A stretch of 64,000 bases of DNA, from positions 27,001 to 91,000 of the forward strand of contig CAUJDW010000002.1 in NCBI GenBank assembly GCA_963169455.1, written 5' to 3'. Shown piece after piece: positions 33,592 to 41,124 of the stretch (positions within the stretch are counted from its first letter, which is position 1; the number at the start of each line of letters is the position of its first letter). The stretch is from Bacteroidota bacterium (GTDB lineage Bacteria > Bacteroidota > Bacteroidia > Chitinophagales > Saprospiraceae). The translations under genes were made by a program, and so were the position numbers. The notes beneath the pieces were generated by a model. It had not been told where the DNA came from. It saw only the letters and a program-made list of their open reading frames with translations, and searched no databases.

Positions 33592-34368
33592 TTAGGCTTT
33601 TTCAAAATAGATATCGTATCTGATAGTCAGATTATAGTCGAGGTTCTGGTCTTTGAAGATATGGATCAGGCCCAAAGCGCCGGCAGACAGGAGAGGGGTA
33701 GCGGCGTAGAAGATTTCTTCATCGCTTTGCTTTACCAGATAGGGGCCTTCTTCCAGTTTAAGAGATACCCGCTTGTTGGCGTTGCTGATCGGCCAGGACT
33801 GCGTTGTTCCTCCATTGGGGTGTATCGGTTTCAACTGAAAGATGGAGGTGCTCTGAGGGTTGGCGTAGTATTCGAAATCATTTGGGCCAAGCGAAGCCAG
33901 GTCTCTGAGCCCGACATCGCCTTCCCGGGCCAGTTCATAAACAGCTAAATCCATGTCGGAGGGCCCTGCCTGTGGCGGGTAATCCAGTTCATGGTCGATG
34001 CGGTTGCTGCTGTCCAGGTTGTCGAAATACAATATCCGGGAGCGGCCAATGAAAGAGGGGAGCCCACTTTCCTGGAATGGCACGGTATCGGGCAGCAAGC
34101 TGGAGTCATTCAGGAAAAGCAAAAAGCTGAAGCTCGTTGCCCCGGTGATTTTATGGACGGGCTGCGCCGTGTCTCCCGGGGCGCCGGGCGCCTTTTTTTC
34201 AACGATGACGGCGCCTCCGTTGGGCAAGGGTTTGAAAATCAACCCATAACGGGCCAACTGGCGGCGGCAGGACGCAGTGGGCCGTATCCGGAACCCCTGC
34301 CTGGCCTCGTCGTCCGGATGGCTGGCCTGGAAGGCGAAAAGGGTATGATATTGCCAGTCGATTTTCAT
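33592..34368 (-). CDS. Conserved-position eCIS protein of unknown function
   Basis: 258 residues from the ATG at 34368-34366 (MKIDWQYHTLFAFQ). The frame is open further upstream, but that part overlaps the terminator gene. The start overlaps the stop of the terminator gene by one base (TGATG), so translation is coupled. The sequence is beta-rich (FSFLLFLND, RILYFDNLDS, VSLKLEEGPYLVK, YNLTIRYDIYFEKA) without a family I can name. The place between tail terminator and sheath suggests a cap or sheath-end component. No signal peptide or membrane segment. Confidence 0.8.
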   Translation of the reverse strand: MKIDWQYHTLFAFQASHPDDEARQGFRIRPTASCRRQLARYGLIFKPLPNGGAVIVEKKAPGAPGDTAQPVHKITGATSFSFLLFLNDSSLLPDTVPFQESGLPSFIGRSRILYFDNLDSSNRIDHELDYPPQAGPSDMDLAVYELAREGDVGLRDLASLGPNDFEYYANPQSTSIFQLKPIHPNGGTTQSWPISNANKRVSLKLEEGPYLVKQSDEEIFYAATPLLSAGALGLIHIFKDQNLDYNLTIRYDIYFEKA

Positions 34369-34958
34369 CAGAGGGCATTTGGTGTGGTTCCAAGCGCCCG
34401 GACAATGCCGGCCTCGCTCTCTTCTGCTTCCTGAATGGCCACCATCCGCATTTTGTACATGACAGAAGGGACGTATTTCCCGCCCATGTAGCTCCACACG
34501 TGGTTCAATTCTTCAAAGCTCATGGAGTGCATATCGAAAATCAGCTTTTCGATATTGGGATTGAGGCCCGGGTTCTGGGCCGGGCTGAAAACGTGGTTGG
34601 CCTGAAAAAATCCGATGACTTTGGAAATGTAAAACAGGGCGTTTTCATAGTTGGTGTTGTTGGCGGCAAAAAGAACGTAAATATTCAGCCATACTCTTGG
34701 CGATTGCCTGATGCCCCGGGGCAGGCCGTCATCACCGGTTGTAGTCATGGTATGGGGTAGGTTGCGAAGGGTGCCTTCCTGTTCAATATTGGCCACGGAG
34801 GCAATTATTTTATTGCGCAGGTTCTGAGCGGAGGCATCATTGTAAGCGTCAACCAACGCGATGTTTCCCAATACGACCTGGTCGTCCACCGTGGTGTCGA
34901 CGGGGCTGATGAAGTCGTTTAGAAGGCCTATTATGTAAAGGATGGCATCCCTGATCAT
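34368..34958 (-). CDS. Tail terminator protein, DUF4255/Pvc16 type (Afp16-like)
   Basis: 196 residues. The start MIRDAILYIIGLLNDFI and the central SPRVWLNIYVLFAANN and ALFYISKVIGFFQ segments are those of the DUF4255/Pvc16 N-terminal family, the hexameric ring that caps the tube and sheath and ends elongation. It is the first structural gene of the minus-strand operon, with the regulator gene about 300 bases upstream on the same strand. Confidence 0.92.
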   Translation of the reverse strand: MIRDAILYIIGLLNDFISPVDTTVDDQVVLGNIALVDAYNDASAQNLRNKIIASVANIEQEGTLRNLPHTMTTTGDDGLPRGIRQSPRVWLNIYVLFAANNTNYENALFYISKVIGFFQANHVFSPAQNPGLNPNIEKLIFDMHSMSFEELNHVWSYMGGKYVPSVMYKMRMVAIQEAEESEAGIVRALGTTPNAL

Positions 34959-35267
34959 ATACGATTCTAGCTTTTAAAGGCATTCCACAGGCTAGGTGGC
35001 TGCATGGAGCTGCTTTTTATTCAGAATTAACTGAAAGAGGGTTTCAGAACAGAGGGATTGAAGAAGGATGCGGGCATGAATTGCGGTTTAGGTGTGCATT
35101 CCATAGGTTTTGGCTTATGAGGTAAAAAAAGAGAAAATGGCCGAAACTGGTAAGCCGGCCAAATACCCATTCAATTTCGCATGGTATTCCCGGATTTGCA
35201 TCCAGGTTTTTCGGGATTTTATTTTATCCTGGTTTTCCTGGATGCCCGACGTGTATTTATCTGAACC
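34959..35267. promoter_or_regulatory. Leader region upstream of the eCIS operon
   Basis: 309 bases between the regulator gene and the first structural gene, both on the minus strand. It must hold the operon promoter unless transcription comes through from the regulator. I could not find a clear Bacteroidota -33/-7 promoter (TTTG / TAnnTTTG) on the minus strand. A short inverted repeat, CTGAAA-GAGGG-TTTCAG at 35031-35047, is a possible operator. A 112-codon plus-strand frame at 35110-35448 overlaps the regulator gene and is judged to be chance. Confidence 0.4.
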
Positions 35268-35903
35268 TCAATACATATCCATTCGCATGGCTTCCCTTAC
35301 CAGGCCGGCCGTGTTGCGCACTCCCAGCTTCTGGATGATATTCAGGCGGTGTGTTTCCACAGTGCAGGAACTGATGAATAATTTCTTGGCGATTTCCTTT
35401 GTGGTGTATTCTTCAACGATCAGTTGCAGAACTTCCTGTTCCCGGTAGGTCAGTTCCTGCTTTTGGGGTTCCATGCCCAATGAATGGTTCAGAACCAGCT
35501 CTTTTGCACATTGGGATATGCAGCTTTTTTTCCCTCTAATGACGGCTTCTATTACCTGCATGAATTCGCATACGGAATCCTGTTTAAGCAGAATGCCTTC
35601 AAAACCGGAGATAAGCAACCGCTTTAATTTCTTTGGCGAAACGGTTTCGAAGTAGGCAATGGCCCGGAGTTCTGGCGCCTGTTTTTTAAGAATAGATAAA
35701 CTGGAAATCATGGCATCGGCCGTTTCCTGCTCTACATGTGCGATCAACAAATCCGCAGGCTGCCGCCATTTTTCCGGAGCGAGGCTGGAGTAAGTGTTAA
35801 TGGATTGGACAAATTCGCTCAGGGGTTCGGAATTCAGGATGCCTTTCAGCCCTTCAGCCAGGATTGGAGTTTTTTCAATTAATGAAATGTTTAATTTGTT
35901 CAT
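35268..35903 (-). CDS. LuxR-family regulator with degenerate receiver domain
   Basis: 211 residues. Residues 1-120 have the receiver layout (NISLIEKTPILAEGLKGIL; FEGILLKQDS with K107) but H56 stands where the phosphorylated Asp should be (DLLIAHVEQE), and the acidic pair is reduced to a single E10. The C-terminal HTH is complete: LTYREQEVLQLIVEEYTTKEIAKKLFIS, followed by TVETHRLNIIQKLG (core motifs). It should bind DNA, but its control probably does not depend on phosphorylation. It is the nearest gene upstream of the eCIS operon and on the same strand, so it is the obvious candidate regulator. Confidence 0.87.
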   Translation of the reverse strand: MNKLNISLIEKTPILAEGLKGILNSEPLSEFVQSINTYSSLAPEKWRQPADLLIAHVEQETADAMISSLSILKKQAPELRAIAYFETVSPKKLKRLLISGFEGILLKQDSVCEFMQVIEAVIRGKKSCISQCAKELVLNHSLGMEPQKQELTYREQEVLQLIVEEYTTKEIAKKLFISSCTVETHRLNIIQKLGVRNTAGLVREAMRMDMY

Positions 35904-36259
35904 AGAATTTATGGTCTTTAGGTGTATCAGTATTAAAATCAGAAACCGGGAAACGGGCGTTCCAGCTTCATGCCGGAATACTCAGAATGCTTTTGACAAG
36001 GGTTAAAAAACTCAACAGGAAGGGGAATCTGCCTGCAGGCTAGTGCCTTTTCCGCTTGGAGGGAGTAGATTGCGGCAAAGTAACGCGCCGGATTGTAAGG
36101 AATCGAAACCTTATTTGGATAAAGGCGCCCTTTGCTTTGATCTCAGAGTGTATAACAATAGTATTATACTGTAAATCTACAGTTTTTATCAGGAATGGAA
36201 AATTAATTTTCAGTTTTATTGGTCGGCAGGCCCTTGCAATGCCCCCATGCCTTTCTGCC
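35904..36259. other. Intergenic stretch, no gene seen
   Basis: 356 bases between the regulator start and the end of the CAP-domain gene. It is AT-richer than its surroundings, especially 36105-36230. It should contain the regulator's promoter. A 93-codon minus-strand frame (36040-36321) overlaps the CAP gene and has a composition unlike a real protein, so it is not called. No RNA gene or strong hairpin was noticed. Confidence 0.5.
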
Positions 36260-36757
36260 TCACCGCCTCCCCAAATCCAGCACCCAATACGCCCCTTTCC
36301 GCGCCGCCCCCATCTCCGCATAATCCCGGCTCATCATGTTCTCGCAGTGCCCCGGGCTGTCCTTCCAGCCCGCCACGACGGAGGCCGCGTCCGGGTAGCC
36401 CCACGCGATGTTCTCGGCTACCGCGCGCCAGTTGTAGCCGGCCTGGCTGGCCCGGGCCGACATCGTGCTGCCGTCGGAACCCCGGTGGCCGAAAAAGCCA
36501 TTGTCCGCCATGTCGCTGGCATGGCGCAGGGCTGCCTGCTCCAGCTTGTCGTTCCACTGCAGGGCGGGAACGGGGGGCATCCATCGGCCGCCGCAGCGGC
36601 AGCCTTCGGCCCGCAGAGCGTTCACTTCCTCCAGCATCTGGCCGGCCAGGTTGGTTGCGCCGGGTAAACCTTCATCCGAAACCGGGCTTTCCACTTCGGG
36701 CCTGGCGCAACTCCATAAGGCAAGGGTGACTAAAAGAGCGTTTAACATTCTGGCCAT
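36260..36757 (-). CDS. CAP-domain (SCP/PR1-like) lipoprotein
   Basis: 165 residues from the ATG at 36757. A short hydrophobic signal (LNALLVTLALWSC) ends in a lipobox-like cysteine, suggesting a lipid anchor. The CAP domain is recognisable from MLEEVNALRAEGC, LQWNDKLEQAALRHASDMA, FFGHRGSDGSTMSARASQAGY (GHxGSDGS), AENIAWGYPDAASVVAGWKDSPGHCENMM and YWVLDLG, with the His/Glu residues of the cavity in place. Such proteins act in the periplasm or on the surface; their activity in bacteria is mostly unknown. The reading frame extends upstream to 36931 but overlaps the divergent subtilisin gene, so the later start is chosen. Confidence 0.88.
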   Translation of the reverse strand: MARMLNALLVTLALWSCARPEVESPVSDEGLPGATNLAGQMLEEVNALRAEGCRCGGRWMPPVPALQWNDKLEQAALRHASDMADNGFFGHRGSDGSTMSARASQAGYNWRAVAENIAWGYPDAASVVAGWKDSPGHCENMMSRDYAEMGAARKGAYWVLDLGRR

Positions 36758-36908
36758 ATTTTGAAAAGAACCAATTGTCCTTTCAATTATCGCTTTGTCT
36801 GAGGCGTTTATTATAGAGAAGCCCTGATTTACCCCGCGGGGTATAAATGTTTCAAGTTCCAGGGTTTCAAGTTGCCCGGCGAGCCTGAAACCCGAAACTC
36901 GAAAAACC

Positions 36909-39338
36909 ATGCCAACTCCATTCACCCCCACATTCTACCCCCTGCTGCGCGGCGGCCAAAAGCTGGCCATCGCCAAACTTCCCGATGCATTCACCATCCG
37001 CACCGCTGCTGCGGCCGATGAGCGGGCGCTGAGCCGGGAGGTTCGTGCCGCAGTGGCGGAAAAGCTGCCCCAGCAGCAGTTGTCGGTGCTTTCTGTGCCG
37101 GCGGAGTATCTCGATTCAGCCATGGAAAGCCTCCGGGGCAGCGAAAAAGTCGCTTTTGCGTCCCACGTCTATACCCTGCAGAACGACCCCTTCGCCCGCC
37201 TCTACCTCACCGACGAACTCTCCCTGGAGTTCCGCCCCGGCACGCCCCAGGCGGCAATCGAAGCGCTGATGGAAAGGGAGGGGCTCGCCTATGTCCGGCA
37301 GCTCTCCGGGGCGGATAGGGCTTTTGTTTTCCGCCTCACGCCCGCCGCCCGCGCCAACCCGCTGAAGCTGGCCTTCGAACTGGATCAACTCGGCGAGGTG
37401 CTGAGCTGCGAAGCCAATGTGGCCATCAGGAGCCAGCATTTCTATACCCCATCCGACAGCCTGTTCTCCGAACAGTGGCACCTGCACCACAATGGCGGGC
37501 TGCAACTGGCCCAGGGCTCGCATGTGGATATCAGCCGCGCCTGGGACATCACCCGCGGCAGCCGTTCCATTGCCGTAGCTGTTGCCGACGATTCGGTCGA
37601 CCTCCGCCACCGCGACTTTAAAGGCGACGGCAAAATAGTGGCTCCCCGCGACTTTCAGGGCTACGATTTCAATCCTGCGCCGGAGCAGGACTACGACAAC
37701 CACGGTACGGCCTGCGCCGGCGTCGCGGTGGCCGAGGAGAACGGCAGTGGGGTAGTCGGCGCTGCCCCGGCCTGCGCGCTGATGCCCATCCGCACCTCCG
37801 GCATTATCGATGACAATTCGATAGAAGCCTTGTTCGGCTGGGCGGTGAACAATGGAGCAGCGGTCATCTCCAACAGCTGGGGCGCACTCAGTATTAATTT
37901 CCCATTGAGCAAACGCCAGCGGCTGGCCATAGAACGGGCGGCCACACAGGGGCGCAATGGAAAAGGTTGCGTCGTGTGTTTCGCCGCCGGCAACGCCAAC
38001 CGGCCGCTCAACGGGCTGGTAAAGGAAAGCGGCTGGCCTGAGGGCGGCCCCGAAGGGGCAACCTTCTGGTATAACGGCTTTACCACCTTGCCTTATGTCA
38101 TTGCTGTTTCTGCATGCACCAGCCTGAACAAAAAATCGGCCTACAGCAACTGGGGCGCCGAGATATCTGTATGCGCACCCAGCAACAACGGGTATCCCGG
38201 CTTTGGTGAAGACTACACTTATCCCCGGATCAGTAGTTCCTTCCCCGGCAGGGCCATCTACACTACCGACCGCGTGGGGCCGGCCGGTTATGACAGCTCG
38301 GACTACACGCCCAACTTCGGCGGCACTTCCAGCGCCTGCCCACTGGTGGCGGGCATCGCCGCCCTTGTGCTTTCCGCCAACCCGGAACTGACGGCCGCGG
38401 AGGTGAAGGAAATCCTGGAAACGACGGCCGATAAGATCGTTGACGCCAGCATCGACCCTCAACTGGGGACGGCCTTCGGAACTTATGACGAGGACGGCCA
38501 TTCACAGTGGTTCGGCTACGGCAAGGTGAATGCCTTTGCAGCCGTTTCGGAAGCCAGAAGGCGCCTGGGCGGGAAGGAAGCTGATCAGCGCTTCAGCGCT
38601 GCTTCCAGGCCGGCATTGCCCATTCCGGATAATGACTTTCAGGGCCTGAGAGATGTCATTCAGGTTAGCCGGCAGGGCATGCTCCGGGGCCTGGAGGTGC
38701 AAATCCGGATCGCCCATTCCTACATCGGCGACCTCCTCGTGTCGCTGGCCGCGCCCTCAGGGAAAACGGCCGTTTTGCACAACAAGGAAGGTGGAGGAAA
38801 GAACAACCTCAACCGAACCTATTCCATGGCCGATACGCCTGCTTTGAACAGCCTGAGTGGTGAATTTATCGAAGGAAACTGGGCCCTTCAGGTGCAGGAC
38901 CTCGCGCCCCGCGATGCGGGCCGGCTGGAGGAATGGTCGCTGTCCCTCCTCTTTTCGCCTTCCCGTATCATCAGGCTGGAAGAGCAACCGGGCCAGGTTA
39001 TTCCCGACGATCAACCGGACGGCATCCGCCGGGAATTGTACGTTTCTGCGGAAGGGAAGGTGAAAAGGGCCGGGCTGAAGGTGGATATCTCTCATACCTT
39101 TATCTCCGACCTCCAGGTCATTCTCCTCTCTCCCGACGGGACGGAAGTGCTGCTCCATGACCGCAGGGGCGGCGGTGCGGGCAATCTAGTGGCTATTTAT
39201 GATATGGAAAATACGCCTGCCCTGCGGCAACTGGCAGGGCTTCAGGTGAAAGGCAAGTGGGCGCTCCTGGTCAGGGACCTGGCTTACCGCGACACCGGAA
39301 AGCTGAATGCCTGGGCGGCCTGGCTGGAAACGGAATGA
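36909..39338 (+). CDS. Subtilisin-like serine protease with two C-terminal P domains
   Basis: 809 residues. After about 170 residues of propeptide-like N-terminus, the S8 domain has all catalytic residues: D227 (AVADDSVD), H265 (NHGTACAGVA), oxyanion N362 (AAGN) and S474 (GGTSSACP). Two proprotein-convertase P domains follow (about 575-680 and 695-805), each with the AHSYIGDLLVSL / SHTFISDLQVIL strand, an L-x-x-x-x-G-G-G loop (NKEGGG, DRRGGG) and a GxWxLxVxDLAxRDxGxLxxW ending. No signal peptide is visible, which is odd for a P-domain protease and may mean that it acts in the cytoplasm or leaves by another route. The neighbouring downstream gene looks like a subtilisin inhibitor. Confidence 0.93.
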   Translation: MPTPFTPTFYPLLRGGQKLAIAKLPDAFTIRTAAAADERALSREVRAAVAEKLPQQQLSVLSVPAEYLDSAMESLRGSEKVAFASHVYTLQNDPFARLYLTDELSLEFRPGTPQAAIEALMEREGLAYVRQLSGADRAFVFRLTPAARANPLKLAFELDQLGEVLSCEANVAIRSQHFYTPSDSLFSEQWHLHHNGGLQLAQGSHVDISRAWDITRGSRSIAVAVADDSVDLRHRDFKGDGKIVAPRDFQGYDFNPAPEQDYDNHGTACAGVAVAEENGSGVVGAAPACALMPIRTSGIIDDNSIEALFGWAVNNGAAVISNSWGALSINFPLSKRQRLAIERAATQGRNGKGCVVCFAAGNANRPLNGLVKESGWPEGGPEGATFWYNGFTTLPYVIAVSACTSLNKKSAYSNWGAEISVCAPSNNGYPGFGEDYTYPRISSSFPGRAIYTTDRVGPAGYDSSDYTPNFGGTSSACPLVAGIAALVLSANPELTAAEVKEILETTADKIVDASIDPQLGTAFGTYDEDGHSQWFGYGKVNAFAAVSEARRRLGGKEADQRFSAASRPALPIPDNDFQGLRDVIQVSRQGMLRGLEVQIRIAHSYIGDLLVSLAAPSGKTAVLHNKEGGGKNNLNRTYSMADTPALNSLSGEFIEGNWALQVQDLAPRDAGRLEEWSLSLLFSPSRIIRLEEQPGQVIPDDQPDGIRRELYVSAEGKVKRAGLKVDISHTFISDLQVILLSPDGTEVLLHDRRGGGAGNLVAIYDMENTPALRQLAGLQVKGKWALLVRDLAYRDTGKLNAWAAWLETE

Positions 39339-39366
39339 ATATTTTTCCAATAAAAACAGCAAAGAC

Positions 39367-40065
39367 ATGAAAGACACTGGCCTGAAAGTCTTCGAAGGCT
39401 ACCTCTTCGCCAAGCTGGCACGGCTTGGCTCCAAGTCGGAGGGGCCGGAGTATTACCTGCAGATGAAGGATGGAAAAGAATTGCTGGTTCTAAAAAAAAC
39501 GGAGCTCTGGGAAGAAGACCCTGCTCTGGAGGAATTTCTGGGAGAGCGTGTGGAAATACTCGGGGAGTGGGTGGAGAAAGGCATTGATTACAAAAAGGTT
39601 AAACTGGTTTCTCAACCATGGAGGCAGCTCAATGTATCTATCCAGGCCGCCCTGCCCAACGATATCCTCTGGGTTGCCCGGGAGCCCGGGCCCAAGGATG
39701 TGCGTTTTCCGCAGCCATTGCGCAGCATGAAACTGGCGTTGGAAGTCGAGTGGCCCTACCGCAGCATCTGGCGTGGAGAATGCCCTACTACCCAACTCTC
39801 CGATTTCTGGATTTACGGGCCCGATGGCCGCGAATTATGGCAATGGAGCGAAAGCATGATCTTCGTCGATGAACCCATCGTTGTCGAGGTGCCGGGCGGC
39901 GCGCCTCATCATGCCAAGGTTGTTTGGTATTTTTATGACCACGCCATTCCCGCCGCCGGCGAATACCTGATCAGGGCTATTTTCTTACCCAGTGGGCAGA
40001 AAGTGGAGAAGGTTTTTGAAGTGAAATTCGCAGTGATGAAGGAGGTGGAAACGGTGGCCGGGTAA
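39367..40065 (+). CDS. Protein with BsuPI-like (intracellular subtilisin inhibitor) C-terminal domain
   Basis: 232 residues from the ATG at 39367. Residues 1-90 form a small beta-rich domain (EGYLFAKLARL, YYLQMKDGKELLVLKK). Residues 120-222 follow the BsuPI proteinase-inhibitor pattern: TTQLSDFWIYGPDGRELWQWS (the F-x-x-x-G-x-E-x-W-x-W-S core, 154-161 GRELWQWS), a Pro-Gly turn (EVPGGAP), VVWYF and AAGEYLIRAIFLPSG. BsuPI of Bacillus subtilis inhibits its intracellular subtilisin. Here the gene lies 28 bases after a subtilisin gene on the same strand, which supports an inhibitor role. Both proteins lack a signal peptide. The inhibitor assignment rests on pattern similarity only. Confidence 0.65.
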   Translation: MKDTGLKVFEGYLFAKLARLGSKSEGPEYYLQMKDGKELLVLKKTELWEEDPALEEFLGERVEILGEWVEKGIDYKKVKLVSQPWRQLNVSIQAALPNDILWVAREPGPKDVRFPQPLRSMKLALEVEWPYRSIWRGECPTTQLSDFWIYGPDGRELWQWSESMIFVDEPIVVEVPGGAPHHAKVVWYFYDHAIPAAGEYLIRAIFLPSGQKVEKVFEVKFAVMKEVETVAG

Positions 40066-40142
40066 ACCCCTGTAAACCCCGGGGAGACTGGGAGATGGGG
40101 AGAGGGGGTGGCGAGGTGAGCCTTGGGCAAGCAAACTGGAGG

Positions 40143-40260
40143 GCTGTATTGCTGGAGGGCTGTATGGCTATATTGCTATATTGCTATATTGCTGTATTGC
40201 TGTATTGCTGTATGGCTGTATGGCTGTATGGCTATATTGCTGTATGGCTGTGTGGCTGTC
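40143..40260. repeat. 8-bp tandem repeat array (GCTRTATK)
   Basis: About 14.7 units of an 8-base repeat, mostly GCTATATT, GCTGTATT or GCTGTATG, with drift in the second unit (GCTGGAGG) and the last ones (GCTGTGTG). The array of three TTGTTATA units at the end of the window has the same period and nearly the same unit read from another phase (TTGCTATA). Confidence 0.9.
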
Positions 40261-40298
40261 TTTGGCGAAACTTCGGAATTTTAGCTTTGAAGCCTTAC

Positions 40299-40353
40299 CC
40301 GTCCGTCCGTCCGTCCGTCTGGTCAGCCGGATAAATCTGGTCAGCCGGATAAA
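40299..40353. repeat. CCGT x5 microsatellite followed by an 18-bp direct repeat
   Basis: Five CCGT units (40299-40318) abut two head-to-tail copies of TCTGGTCAGCCGGATAAA (40318-40335 and 40336-40353). A related CAGCCGGGTAAAA follows at about 40367, and CAGCCCGGTAAAAA occurs again near 57381. Confidence 0.85.
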
Positions 40354-40397
40354 ACCTTGCTGTGTTCAGCCGGGTAAAAAACCTGAAACTTTAGAGC

Positions 40398-41033
40398 TCA
40401 TCTACCTTCAAACAGAGGGGAGGGGAGTGGCGTTTTTGCCTTATTGAGGGGCACCGACAGCCCCAGCCCCAGCGTCGGTTGCCCCAGTGGCGCAACATAA
40501 TCCATCCGGGGTTTGAGTTGGAGGCCGAGGTCGTCGTTCACGTCGAAGGTTTTCAGGTGGGCGTCCACGAAGGCTTCCATGGCCTGGAGGGTGTAAACCA
40601 GGAACAGGCCTACATAGGAGAGTTGAGTATTCTTATCGTATTTGTCGCGCAGGGTGCGCAGGGTGGTGGTATTGTCGAGGGCGGTGCCGGAGAATTCGTG
40701 TTCTTCGTTTTTGCGTTTGAGGTCGAGCGCTGTCCGCAACCGGCGGTAGCGGCTCTGGTTGTAGTCGATGGTGTACACCATACCGCCCATGGCGCCGTAA
40801 ACGAAAGGCAATTTCCACCACCGTTTGTTGTACAACTGCCCGCCTCCCGGCAGGGCCAGCGACAGCAGCCCTGCTTTTTTGGGATTGGGATAATCCTTGT
40901 TGAACCAGTTTTCTTTTTTGGCCTGAACGGGGAGCGTGTCTGTTGCAGCAACAGCCAGCGTATCCGCCTCCTGGGCGCTGAGCAGGATGGGCAGGGCGGA
41001 GAGGGCCAAAAGGGTGAGAAGGAATTTTTTCAT
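40398..41033 (-). CDS. DUF5683 family membrane/envelope protein
   Basis: 211 residues with an N-terminal signal peptide (FLLTLLALSALPILLSAQ). The DUF5683 core LSLALPGGGQLYNKRWWK, FVYGAMGGMVYTIDYN and YVGLFLVYTLQAMEAFVDAH includes two probable membrane-associated segments. In Bacteroidota this family is typically encoded beside parB, as here. The function is not known. The last 10 residues (TPLPSPLFEGR) read into the repeat-rich intergenic DNA and look like an added tail rather than part of the family. Confidence 0.85.
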   Translation of the reverse strand: MKKFLLTLLALSALPILLSAQEADTLAVAATDTLPVQAKKENWFNKDYPNPKKAGLLSLALPGGGQLYNKRWWKLPFVYGAMGGMVYTIDYNQSRYRRLRTALDLKRKNEEHEFSGTALDNTTTLRTLRDKYDKNTQLSYVGLFLVYTLQAMEAFVDAHLKTFDVNDDLGLQLKPRMDYVAPLGQPTLGLGLSVPLNKAKTPLPSPLFEGR

Positions 41034-41124
41034 GCCAGAATAACGGCCTAAAGGTTCGTTTTGTGCCGGGAAAGAGGGGTTTTTGCTTTTTATTGGCCAG
41101 AACCCCAGCCTGTGGGGGGGCGCC

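Larger units (their letters stand above)
40066..40397. other. Intergenic repeat-rich stretch
   Basis: 332 bases with no gene. From left to right: a copy of the 'ggggagactgggagatgggg' dispersed repeat (about 40079-40110), an 8-bp tandem array (40143-40260), five CCGT units (40299-40318) and two tandem copies of an 18-bp unit TCTGGTCAGCCGGATAAA (40318-40353). Open frames across it are products of the repeats. Confidence 0.8.

Noticed and set aside
4712..34958. Type VI secretion system or prophage
   Set aside because: No TssJLM, ClpV, terminase, capsid or integrase genes; DUF4157, DUF4255/Pvc16 and the single-ring AAA+ ATPase point to eCIS.
35110..35448. 112-codon plus-strand frame upstream of the eCIS operon
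   Set aside because: Most of it lies antisense to the LuxR-type regulator gene, and its sequence does not look like a protein family.
36040..36321. 93-codon minus-strand frame
   Set aside because: Overlaps the CAP-domain gene and has a Gly/Arg-rich, chance-like start.
40143..40353. CRISPR array
   Set aside because: Repeats are 4, 8 and 18 bases long and directly adjacent, without unique spacers, and no cas genes are present.
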